Assembly (NCBI GenBank): GCA_003218735.1 | Contig: QHOJ01000018.1 | Span: 1 to 8,932 of the forward strand | DNA from: Verrucomicrobiota bacterium | GTDB lineage: Bacteria > Verrucomicrobiota > Verrucomicrobiia > Chthoniobacterales > UBA10450 | Length of the DNA: 8,932 nt | Direction of reading: 5' to 3' | Part shown: positions 1-5,919 of the stretch, piece after piece | Numbering within the stretch: position 1 is the stretch's first letter | Layout: each line of letters starts with the position of its first letter | Notes under the pieces: model-generated | Told to the model about the DNA's origin: nothing | The model's input: the letters and a program-made list of their open reading frames with translations, nothing else | Database searches by the model: none | Translations under genes and position numbers: made by a program

Positions 1-1533
1 GTGCACACCGGCATTGCGCGATAGGCCTTCAAGAATTTTACCGTAATCAAACAACTGTTTTGTTTGCGGCTCCGTCGCGATTGCGCGTTTCAATTCCACA
101 TTTTTCTCAGCAGCCGAGTCGAGCGTGATGTTTAATTCGTTCGGAATCATCCTGGCGATGCGATCGGCATCGCGGTAGCTCAGTCCCATCACGCGGCCAA
201 CGTCGCGAACTACGCTCTTTGCTTTCAATTTACCGAAGGTGATGATCTGCGCGACGCGACGTTCGCCATATTTCTGACGGACGTATTCCAGTACTTCGCC
301 GCGACGCGCCTCACAGAAATCGACATCAATATCCGGCGGAGAGATCCGATCGGGATTCAGAAACCGCTCGAAAATCAACCCGTACTGCAGCGGATCAATA
401 TCGGTAATGCCAAGGACATACGCGACGAGCGAACCCGCGGCCGAGCCGCGACCCGGCCCCACCGGAATACCGCGCTCCTTGGCGAAATGAATGAAATCCC
501 AAACAATCAGAATGTAACTGACGAATCCGGTTTTCTCGAGTACGCCAAGTTCGTAGTCGAGCCGCTGCTGCAGTTGATCAGCCGTTTTCGCTCGGTCGCC
601 GAAGCGCCGCTGCAAACCCTGCGCGCAAAGCTCGCGCAGAAAAGCGATGCGCGATGTTCCCTCTGGCACGGGATACTCGGGGTATTTCGATTTCCCGAGT
701 TCGATTTTCAAATTGCACCGCTCGGCAATTTTCAACGTGTTTGCGATCGCTTCAGGAAAATCGCGAAAGATTTCGCGCATTTCGTCTGGGGATTTGAAAT
801 AGAGCTCCGGCTTGTAACGCATACGATTTTCGTCCTGCACCATTTTCCCGGTGCCGATACAAAGCATCACGTCGTGTGCGTCGTGATCGCTGCGTCGCAA
901 GAAATGGACATCGTTTGCGGCGACGAGCCCAACGCCGAGATCCCTGGCGATTTGTGGCAAGACGCAATTGCACTGGCGTTGCTCTTCCATTCCATGATCG
1001 TGCATTTCCATGAAGAAATTTTCCGCGCCGAGAATGTCGCGATACTCAGCGGCGCTCTGTTTGGCGATGTCGATCTTGTTCGCTTGAATTGCGGAGTTCA
1101 CTTCGCTCGCGAGACAGCCACTGAGCCCGATCAACCCCCCGGAATGCTGCGCGAGAAGTTCCTTGTCGATCCGCGGCCGGTAATGAAATCCGTCGAGATG
1201 CGCGGTCGAAATCAGTTTAATAAGATTGTGATAACCGATTTCGTCGCGCGCAAGCAACGTGAAGTGATAGGCCGATTCGCGCATCGAATTTGGCCGATCT
1301 TTATGCGAATGGGGCGCTATGTACGCTTCGCAGCCGATGATCGGCTTGACGCCGGCGCGCTCCGCTTCCTGATAAAATTCGATTGCGCCATAGAGATTGC
1401 CGTGATCGGTCATCGCGACCGCAGGCATTTTGAATTCGGCCGCCTTTTTCATCAGCTCTTTCATTCGAATCGCACCGTCAAGCAGCGAGTACTCAGTGTG
1501 AAGATGAAGATGAACGAAAGCGTCGCGGGGCAT
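1..1533 (-). CDS. dnaE: DNA polymerase III alpha subunit, N-terminal part (3' end outside window)
   Basis: This is the catalytic subunit of the replicative DNA polymerase. Only the first 511 codons are in the window; the family is usually about 1150-1200 residues. Reading leftward from the ATG at 1533 there is no stop to the edge. Residues 6-211 form a PHP domain with HLHLHTEYS at 8-16 and TDHGN at 42-46. The likely metal ligands are all present: H10, H12, D19, H44, E69, H90, C140, D208 and H210. The polymerase core follows, with the nucleotide-binding GPGRGSAAGS at 359-368 and PDIDVDF at 400-406, whose D401 and D403 match the catalytic aspartates of E. coli DnaE in position as well as type. 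The third catalytic aspartate, the tau-binding region and the OB fold would lie beyond the edge. It is transcribed divergently from glnB. No Shine-Dalgarno is visible, but a TATACT box lies 7 nt before the ATG. Confidence 0.97.
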   Translation of the reverse strand, partial: MPRDAFVHLHLHTEYSLLDGAIRMKELMKKAAEFKMPAVAMTDHGNLYGAIEFYQEAERAGVKPIIGCEAYIAPHSHKDRPNSMRESAYHFTLLARDEIGYHNLIKLISTAHLDGFHYRPRIDKELLAQHSGGLIGLSGCLASEVNSAIQANKIDIAKQSAAEYRDILGAENFFMEMHDHGMEEQRQCNCVLPQIARDLGVGLVAANDVHFLRRSDHDAHDVMLCIGTGKMVQDENRMRYKPELYFKSPDEMREIFRDFPEAIANTLKIAERCNLKIELGKSKYPEYPVPEGTSRIAFLRELCAQGLQRRFGDRAKTADQLQQRLDYELGVLEKTGFVSYILIVWDFIHFAKERGIPVGPGRGSAAGSLVAYVLGITDIDPLQYGLIFERFLNPDRISPPDIDVDFCEARRGEVLEYVRQKYGERRVAQIITFGKLKAKSVVRDVGRVMGLSYRDADRIARMIPNELNITLDSAAEKNVELKRAIATEPQTKQLFDYGKILEGLSRNAGVH

Positions 1534-1540
1534 CGAGTTC

Positions 1541-1546
1541 AGTATA
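1541..1546 (-). promoter_or_regulatory. Possible -10 box for dnaE, leaderless geometry
   Basis: On the minus strand TATACT ends 7 nt before the dnaE ATG. That is the distance expected if transcription began at or next to the start codon, and no ribosome-binding site is present in between. No convincing -35 hexamer is seen; TTTGCG lies about 16 nt upstream. This is a suggestion from spacing only. Confidence 0.25.
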
Positions 1547-1595
1547 GGCGTCAAAAATATTTCGCAAATTTACCTGTGTGGGGAGTGGCGTGGAG

Positions 1596-1688
1596 GTTGA
1601 AAGAGTTAAATAGTTAAAAAAGTCACATCGTTAAATTGAGCAATCACTGGCGGTTGTAACGATGTAACGATTTAACAAATCAACCGCC
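1596..1688. repeat. Octamer-phased inverted repeat array upstream of glnB
   Basis: The left half carries GTTRAA hexamers at 1596-1601, 1605-1610, 1613-1618 and 1630-1635. The right half carries the opposite-strand type at 1655-1660 (TGTAAC), 1663-1668 (TGTAAC), 1671-1676 (TTTAAC) and 1679-1684 (ATCAAC), exactly 8 bp apart. Two true inverted repeats are embedded: ACATCGTTA at 1625-1633 with TAACGATGT at 1657-1665, and GGCGGTTG at 1649-1656 with CAACCGCC at 1681-1688. They overlap, so the two hairpins would be mutually exclusive. The element lies between the divergent dnaE and glnB genes and has the same plan as the element before glnA. Its function is unknown; a transcript hairpin, an operator for a multimeric protein or a dispersed genomic repeat are all possible. 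Confidence 0.7.
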
Positions 1689-1727
1689 TCAAACAATGCT
1701 TGCATCGTTCGCCCGATGTTGTTATGA

Positions 1728-2093
<366 letters not shown>

Positions 2094-2109
2094 GCGCTGC
2101 GCGCCATTC

Positions 2110-2213
2110 GTTGAACCGTTGAAACGTTAAAACGTTGAAGCGGTTCGAGAAATTGACGATTTAACGATGTAACATTTTAACAATTTAACTTTTTAACCCT
2201 TCAACACTTCAAC
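2110..2213. repeat. Octamer-phased inverted repeat array between glnB and glnA
   Basis: GTTRAA words start at 2110, 2118, 2126 and 2134, exactly 8 bp apart, with a degenerate one at 2143 (GTTCGA). After a short spacer, seven words of the opposite strand type start at 2160, 2168, 2176, 2184, 2192, 2200 and 2208: TTTAAC, TGTAAC, TTTAAC three times, then TTCAAC twice. All are exactly 8 bp apart. Folded back, the first three left hexamers are perfect complements of the last three right ones, while the dinucleotides between them mostly do not pair. The octamers GATTTAAC and GATGTAAC occur here and in the element before glnB, in swapped order. The array ends 7 bp before the glnA ATG and so fills the place where a ribosome-binding site would be expected. 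Function unknown; a role in glnA expression is inference. Confidence 0.75.
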
Positions 2214-2220
2214 GCACATC

Positions 2221-3642
2221 ATGGCCAACAAAAAAACTGCATCCGACGTCAGCAAAATGATCAAAGACCACGACGTAAAGCTCGTGGATTTCAAATTCAC
2301 CGATCTCCCCGGCACCTGGCAGCATTTTACGACGACGCTCACCGAATATAACGACGATATTTTTACGGAAGGGCTCGGCTTTGACGGCTCCAGCATTCGC
2401 GGATGGAAAGTGATCAACGCATCGGACATGCTCGTCATTCCCGACCCGACGACGGCGTGGATCGACATCTTCAATGCCGAATCGACCCTCAGTTTGATTT
2501 GCACGATTGTTGATCCGATCACGCGCGAGCCGTACGATCGCGATCCGCGTGGCGTTGCCGAAAAGGCGGAAGCTTACTTACAAAGCACCGGGATCGCTGA
2601 CACTGCGTTCTTCGGCCCGGAAGCGGAGTTTTTCATCTTCGACGACGTTCGCTTCGGCTACAGCACGAATTCGTCATTTCATCAGATCGATAGCGCCGAG
2701 GGCCATTGGAACAGCGCACGCGAGGAGTTTCCAAATCTTGGTTACAAAATTCGGGCGAAAGAGGGTTATTTCCCGGTTCCGCCGATGGACACGTTGCAAG
2801 ACATCCGCAATGAGATGGCATTGGAACTGGAGAAAGCCGGCGTCCCGATCGATAAACAGCATCATGAAGTCGCTACGGCCGGGCAGGCCGAGATCGACGT
2901 GCGTTTCGCCCCGCTCAAAGTGATGGGCGACTCGATGCAGTATTACAAATACATCATTCGCAACGTCGCCAGGAAACATAATAAGACGGTCACATTCATG
3001 CCAAAGCCGCTTTTTGCCGATAACGGCTCGGGCATGCACACCCACGTATCGCTCTGGAAAAATGGCAAACCGCTCTTTGCCGGAAACGGTTACGCGGGTT
3101 TAAGTGAGGCGGCGCTCTTCTTTATTGGCGGGATTTTGAAACACGCGCCTGCGCTCACCTGCATCACGAATCCGACCACGAACAGTTTCAAACGCCTCGT
3201 GCCGGGATTCGAAGCACCGGTCAACCTCGCCTATTCCGCCCGCAATCGCTCCGCCGCCATTCGCATCCCGACTTATTCCGCCAGTCCAAAAGCGAAGCGG
3301 ATCGAGTTTCGCACGCCCGATTCCGCGGCAAATCCGTACCTCGCGTTCTCCGCAATGCTGCTTGCCGGTCTTGATGGAATCCAGAACCGCATTGATCCGG
3401 GCGATCCGCTCGACAAAAATCTTTATGAACTGCCGCCGGAAGAGCTGGCCCAGGTTGCGAGCGTGCCGGATTCACTCCGCGGCGCGATCGAAGCGCTCCA
3501 AGCCGATCATTCCTTCCTGCTCCGCGGCGATGTCTTCAACGAGGACTTCATCGCCAACTGGATCGACATGAAACAAAAAGAATACGATGCGCTCCGCCTC
3601 CGCCCCCACCCGTACGAGTTCGCGATGTACTACGACGTGTGA
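2221..3642 (+). CDS. glnA: Type I glutamine synthetase
   Basis: It makes glutamine from glutamate, ammonia and ATP, the main entry of ammonium into metabolism; GSI enzymes are cytoplasmic dodecamers. At 473 residues it has normal GSI length. The N-terminal beta-grasp domain includes [10 protein letters not shown] (53-62). The catalytic domain has [11 protein letters not shown] (131-141; metal ligands E134 and E136), [13 protein letters not shown] (214-226), NGSGMHTH (268-275), [17 protein letters not shown] (317-333) and IEFRTPD (361-367). [10 protein letters not shown] (399-408) holds Tyr402, equivalent to the adenylylated Tyr397 of E. coli GlnA, so it is the GSI-beta type and probably controlled by reversible adenylylation. 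The upstream glnB encodes the PII protein expected to govern that modification. The start gives the complete N-terminus [11 protein letters not shown] short hairpin follows the stop, and beyond it begins the cassette-like region. Confidence 0.98.
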   Translation: MANKKTASDVSKMIKDHDVKLVDFKFTDLPGTWQHFTTTLTEYNDDIFTEGLGFDGSSIRGWKVINASDMLVIPDPTTAWIDIFNAESTLSLICTIVDPITREPYDRDPRGVAEKAEAYLQSTGIADTAFFGPEAEFFIFDDVRFGYSTNSSFHQIDSAEGHWNSAREEFPNLGYKIRAKEGYFPVPPMDTLQDIRNEMALELEKAGVPIDKQHHEVATAGQAEIDVRFAPLKVMGDSMQYYKYIIRNVARKHNKTVTFMPKPLFADNGSGMHTHVSLWKNGKPLFAGNGYAGLSEAALFFIGGILKHAPALTCITNPTTNSFKRLVPGFEAPVNLAYSARNRSAAIRIPTYSASPKAKRIEFRTPDSAANPYLAFSAMLLAGLDGIQNRIDPGDPLDKNLYELPPEELAQVASVPDSLRGAIEALQADHSFLLRGDVFNEDFIANWIDMKQKEYDALRLRPHPYEFAMYYDV

Positions 3643-3701
3643 GCTGGTGGGATCGCAGGCGTCTGGCGTGCTGTCGTTCGCCGGAGGTTACGACACGAAT
3701 T

Positions 3702-3723
3702 AGGCGAAAACATGTTCGCCTTT
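3702..3723 (+). terminator. Weak hairpin after glnA, possible terminator
   Basis: AGGCGAA (3702-3708) and TTCGCCT (3715-3721) form a perfect 7-bp stem with a 6-nt loop, about 60 bp after the glnA stop. Only three T residues close the stem before TTTAAA, so it is a weak intrinsic terminator at best. It abuts the attC-like element and could belong to it. Confidence 0.35.
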
Positions 3724-3755
3724 AAATGCGAATATTCGCATAATTCTCGTTAGGC
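3718..3755. other. Compact attC/attI-like site at the left edge of the cassette array
   Basis: The right arm TTCTCGTTAGGC (3744-3755) contains the integron core GTTAGGC, matching GTTRRRY, and shares ten bases with the next boundary at 4439-4450. Immediately upstream is a perfect 16-bp palindrome, ATGCGAATATTCGCAT (3726-3741). GCCT at 3718-3721 can pair with AGGC at 3752-3755 outside it. No full RYYYAAC core is present on the left. It could be an attI-type single site, a shortened attC, or a fusion scar from insertion. The next coding sequence starts 2 bp after the core. Confidence 0.45.
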
Positions 3756-3757
3756 TG

Positions 3758-4321
3758 ATGAAGTCGCTCTGGTCACGGTTTCCCATGTCGAGCAGGACGA
3801 TTCGCCAGAGCGTTGCGGCAGCCGGAGTGATCGCTTCGATGGCATTTGTCGGAATGCAGATCCGGCAAAGTAACATCCAGGCGCGCGCAGCGGCATATCA
3901 CGCGATTGGCATAGCGACCGCGGAATTCCATAGAGGCTTCGACGCACGGCTGAATCGACTGGCCACGGAGTCCGCCTATCCGGAGGCCGTAAAAAGGTGG
4001 ACACTCGAGGACTGGGAAAGCTGGGAGCGGATTCTTACTGCCGACCTTCGCATGCTGGAGACTATCCTGCTTCAGGTCGAGCAGGGCCTGCTTCCCCCAG
4101 ACGCTATGGCTCGGCTGGGATACAACTGGGGCCCGATCTTGACGAACCCTGCTATGGCGTGTCTTTGGCCCGAACTGCGAACCCAAGTTGGACCCTCAGT
4201 CCGCAAGTTCATCGAAGACTCCACACCCAAGGCCGAACGCTTGCCTTGCAAAATCGACATTCAGGCCCTTCGCGACGAGACCATTCTTGGCCGGAAGAAG
4301 GATACGACAGTCGTTAAGTAG
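3758..4321 (+). CDS. Membrane-anchored protein of unknown function (cassette 1)
   Basis: A 187-residue protein of no recognised function. Residues 17-35 form one hydrophobic segment (SVAAAGVIASMAFVGMQI) followed by a positively charged, Ala-rich stretch beginning RQSNIQARAAAY. The rest looks like a mostly helical soluble domain with WTLEDWESWERIL near 81-93. One N-terminal anchor followed by (V/L)G(M/L)xIRQ resembles a widespread but uncharacterised class of small environmental proteins; that is recollection only. The ATG at 3758 lies 2 bp after the attC-like core. The alternative ATG at 3785 (MSSRTIRQ) would give 178 residues and a more typical start before the membrane segment, and neither has a good ribosome-binding site. 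The stop lies 7 bp before the left core of the next attC-like site, the typical cassette layout. Confidence 0.75.
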   Translation: MKSLWSRFPMSSRTIRQSVAAAGVIASMAFVGMQIRQSNIQARAAAYHAIGIATAEFHRGFDARLNRLATESAYPEAVKRWTLEDWESWERILTADLRMLETILLQVEQGLLPPDAMARLGYNWGPILTNPAMACLWPELRTQVGPSVRKFIEDSTPKAERLPCKIDIQALRDETILGRKKDTTVVK

Positions 4322-4328
4322 TCGAGAG

Positions 4329-4450
4329 GCCTAACCATGCAATACCGCGATCCGCTGGTCGTTCCGGGTTCCCACTTTCGATGACTTCCACATTCCCCCT
4401 TCAGCGACGCGCGCCCTCGCTTACGGCAGTTCACCTTGTTCTCGTTAGAC
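4329..4450. other. attC-like recombination site between cassettes 1 and 2
   Basis: The left core GCCTAAC (4329-4335) matches RYYYAAC and the right core GTTAGAC (4444-4450) matches GTTRRRY; together they are near-perfect complements. The span is 122 bp. Inside, ATGCAATACCG (4337-4347) pairs partly with CGGCAGTTCAC (4424-4434), about 7 of 11 positions. The right arm shares TTCTCGTTAG with the site at 3744. The fold is imperfect outside the cores, so the call rests mainly on the cores, their spacing and their repetition along the array. Confidence 0.55.
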
Positions 4451-4464
4451 GTTCTCGCGCTCAC

Positions 4465-4977
4465 ATGAAACCGAACTTTCTACAAGTCCTTTCGCTACTG
4501 ACCGCTTCAGCCTTTGCGGGTGCGCCCACCGCAAAGCCAAAGAGCGTAACCATCGTCGATGTTCCGAGCGAGCGGCGCGACTACGGAACCAACATCGGCA
4601 ACATCAAAGTCCGTTTTTCCGATGGCCATTCCGAGGTGTGGACATCTCTCGGTAGGTGCATGTATGCCCACATCTCTCCAACCGGTCTGGTCGGATGGAC
4701 GCGCTACACCGAAAGAAATTACTACGGCGAGCCAGTGAACAGCATTTTGCGGGTTCGCTTTCGCGACGGAAGTGTCAAAGACTTCCAGCACGGCCCATTC
4801 ATCGAGGAGTGGGCCTTTGCCGATAGCGATTCCGCGGTCATAATCAAATCTCGCGGACGACACGGCCCAGCCCACTACATTAAATATGATCTCCGGACCG
4901 GACAAGTAATTGATAGCGTCGGGCTTTCCACCCCTTATGACCGTATGCCGACATGGGCGCAACCTTTTGCTGATTGA
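4465..4977 (+). CDS. Exported protein of unknown function (cassette 2)
   Basis: A 170-residue protein with an N-terminal signal peptide: MKPNF, hydrophobic LQVLSLLTASAFAGA, with likely cleavage near AFAGA/P. The mature part has two similar beta-rich stretches, IGNIKVRFSDGHSEVW (about 44-59) and ILRVRFRDGSVKDF (about 93-106), suggesting an internal repeat of a short beta unit with an RFxDG core. It has no recognised domain and no visible catalytic motif. The in-frame ATG at 4381 would add 28 residues, but that extension lies inside the attC-like site, upstream of its predicted crossover, and would bury the signal peptide; the ATG at 4465 is preferred. The stop lies 6 bp before the next left core GTCTAAC. 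The protein is probably periplasmic or exported; its function cannot be inferred. Confidence 0.75.
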   Translation: MKPNFLQVLSLLTASAFAGAPTAKPKSVTIVDVPSERRDYGTNIGNIKVRFSDGHSEVWTSLGRCMYAHISPTGLVGWTRYTERNYYGEPVNSILRVRFRDGSVKDFQHGPFIEEWAFADSDSAVIIKSRGRHGPAHYIKYDLRTGQVIDSVGLSTPYDRMPTWAQPFAD

Positions 4978-4983
4978 CCGAAT

Positions 4984-5106
4984 GTCTAACCAAAGATGCA
5001 GCCAACCGTTAGCCGGCGTAATGAAAGACCGAAGGATGAATTATGAAAGATAAGTAAAAGCAAAGCTCGCTCTCGCCAGCGGTGGCTCATGTCTTTCTCC
5101 TTAGGA
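4984..5106. other. attC-like recombination site between cassettes 2 and 3
   Basis: The left core GTCTAAC (4984-4990) is a good RYYYAAC; the right core CTTAGGA (5100-5106) is a degenerate GTTRRRY, preceded by the shared TTCTC. The 123-bp span nearly equals that of the previous site. TGCAGCCAACC (4997-5007) pairs with GGTGGCTCA (5081-5089) with two unpaired bases on the left strand. Such extra bases on one arm are a known hallmark of attC sites, where they set which strand is recombined. The best-folding site of the three. Confidence 0.6.
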
Positions 5107-5118
5107 TTCTTCACGTTT

Positions 5119-5487
5119 ATGTCACGATTCGTTCTCATTTTTGTCGCCTTGGCGCTACTGCTGGCAAGTTTGGCGCTCGCCAAGCGTGTCGCGCCAGCAA
5201 AGGTCGAGCCTGTAATCTATCAGGGTATTCGATACATCGCTCCGAATGACGATGGTCGTCGCGCATATATTGAGGCGTGGGATGTCCGGACCAACAAAAA
5301 GCTCTGGGACGTGACGGTCTTCACGAATCGGATTGACCCAAAACTCGAAGAGGACGTTCAGTGGGTTTTCGTAACGACGCTGAACGTTCGAGACGGGACG
5401 TTGATTGTGACGTCCGAGCGTGGCAAGATTTACTTTGTTGATGTGAACACGAAAGCTGTGACCCAATCCGAGCGGCCTAACACCTAG
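5119..5487 (+). CDS. Exported small protein with a PQQ-repeat-like motif (cassette 3)
   Basis: A 122-residue protein. Residues 1-21 (MSRFVLIFVALALLLASLALA) are a signal peptide or signal anchor. The mature part contains YQGIRYIAPNDDGRRAYIEAWDVRTNKKLWDVTVF, in which AWDVRTNKKLW resembles a PQQ/quinoprotein propeller repeat (A-x-D-x-x-T-G-K-x-x-W), followed by a second beta stretch, GTLIVTSERGKIYFVDVNTKAV. It is far too short for a full propeller, so at most one or two blades. The ATG at 5089 would add 10 residues, but it lies inside the attC-like site before the predicted crossover. The ATG at 5119 has AGGA 12 nt upstream, contributed by the site itself. The 3' end overlaps the next left core GCCTAAC (5475-5481), so the last codons are part of the recombination site. 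Confidence 0.75.
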   Translation: MSRFVLIFVALALLLASLALAKRVAPAKVEPVIYQGIRYIAPNDDGRRAYIEAWDVRTNKKLWDVTVFTNRIDPKLEEDVQWVFVTTLNVRDGTLIVTSERGKIYFVDVNTKAVTQSERPNT

Positions 5488-5492
5488 CCGGC
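5475..5492. other. Truncated attC-like left arm at the right edge of the array
   Basis: GCCTAAC (5475-5481) is a good left core, followed closely by TAGCCGGC (5485-5492), a word also found in the left half of the previous site (5010-5017). No matching right arm with GTTRRRY is seen in the 32 bp before the globin gene, so the site appears deleted or decayed. If so, the last cassette could not be excised normally. Confidence 0.45.
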
Positions 5493-5523
5493 AAAATCAT
5501 AAACCACAACCCCGTATAAATCC

Positions 5524-5877
5524 ATGTCATCACAAGCGACCCAGCCTTCCCTCTATGAACGTCTCGGAGGAATTTACAGCATTGCGACCGTGGTCGATGA
5601 TTTTATCGACCGCGTCATGACCGATCCTCGCTTGAACGCCAACCCTGCCGTGAATGAAGCCCATCACAAGGTTCCTCCGGCTGGCTTCAAGTATCTCGTT
5701 ACCGGAATGGTTGGCTGGGCCTCGGGTGGCCCGCAAAAATATACGGGACGACCGATGCGTGAGTCTCACGAGCACCTGAATATCACGCCTAAAGAATGGG
5801 ACGCGTTCATGGACGACTTGCAGCAAACGCTTGACAAATTCAAGGTCCCGGGTGACATCGTGATTGGCCAATCGTAA
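5524..5877 (+). CDS. Group 1 truncated haemoglobin
   Basis: A 117-residue 2-on-2 globin of the bacterial truncated family; relatives bind O2 and detoxify nitric oxide or buffer oxygen. LYERLGGIYSI (10-20) is the helix A/B start, DDFIDRVMTDPRLN (25-38) the B helix, and GGPQKYTGRPMRESHEHLNIT (68-88) the E/F region containing the haem-proximal histidine, most likely His82, with His84 nearby. The C-terminal helix DAFMDDLQQTLDKFKVP is typical. The B10 position, usually Tyr in NO-dioxygenating group 1 members, appears to be Ile28 (DDFID rather than DDFYA), which should change distal-pocket hydrogen bonding. No Shine-Dalgarno is visible; a TATAAA lies 3 bp before the ATG, too close to act as this gene's own -10 for a normal leader. 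The MOSC-domain gene follows after 42 bp and may be co-transcribed. Confidence 0.93.
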   Translation: MSSQATQPSLYERLGGIYSIATVVDDFIDRVMTDPRLNANPAVNEAHHKVPPAGFKYLVTGMVGWASGGPQKYTGRPMRESHEHLNITPKEWDAFMDDLQQTLDKFKVPGDIVIGQS

Positions 5878-5919
5878 CGGGATTGACTTCCATCAATATC
5901 CAGGAACGAGATCTAAGAC

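Larger units (their letters stand above)
3749..5492 (+). mobile_element. Putative integron gene-cassette array lacking an integrase (three cassettes, CALIN-like)
   Basis: Three short genes of the same orientation, each exported or membrane anchored, are divided by attC-like sites. Right-arm cores lie at 3749-3755 (GTTAGGC), 4444-4450 (GTTAGAC) and 5100-5106 (CTTAGGA, degenerate), all preceded by TTCTC. Left-arm cores RYYYAAC lie at 4329-4335 (GCCTAAC), 4984-4990 (GTCTAAC) and 5475-5481 (GCCTAAC), each just after or inside the 3' end of a coding region. The two complete sites are 122 and 123 bp, within the known attC range. One gene per roughly 400-700 bp unit, with the start soon after the core, is the normal cassette plan. 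No integrase gene is in the window. If the sites are real, cassettes run about 3750-4444, 4445-5100 and 5101 onward. Confidence 0.6.

Noticed and set aside
487..1617. Long 376-codon open frame on the plus strand opposite dnaE
   Set aside because: It lies entirely antisense to a clear DnaE reading frame with all its motifs; the codon-bias shadow explains its length, and the protein resembles nothing.
4381..4464. 28-residue N-terminal extension of the second cassette gene
   Set aside because: It overlaps the attC-like site and would bury the signal peptide that begins at the ATG at 4465.
5089..5118. Upstream ATG for the third cassette gene
   Set aside because: It lies inside the attC-like site before the predicted crossover and would put extra residues in front of a clean signal peptide.
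5695..5705. CTCGTTACCGG inside the globin gene as a right-arm attC core
   Set aside because: It does not match GTTRRRY (C at the third R position onward) and lies within a conserved coding region.
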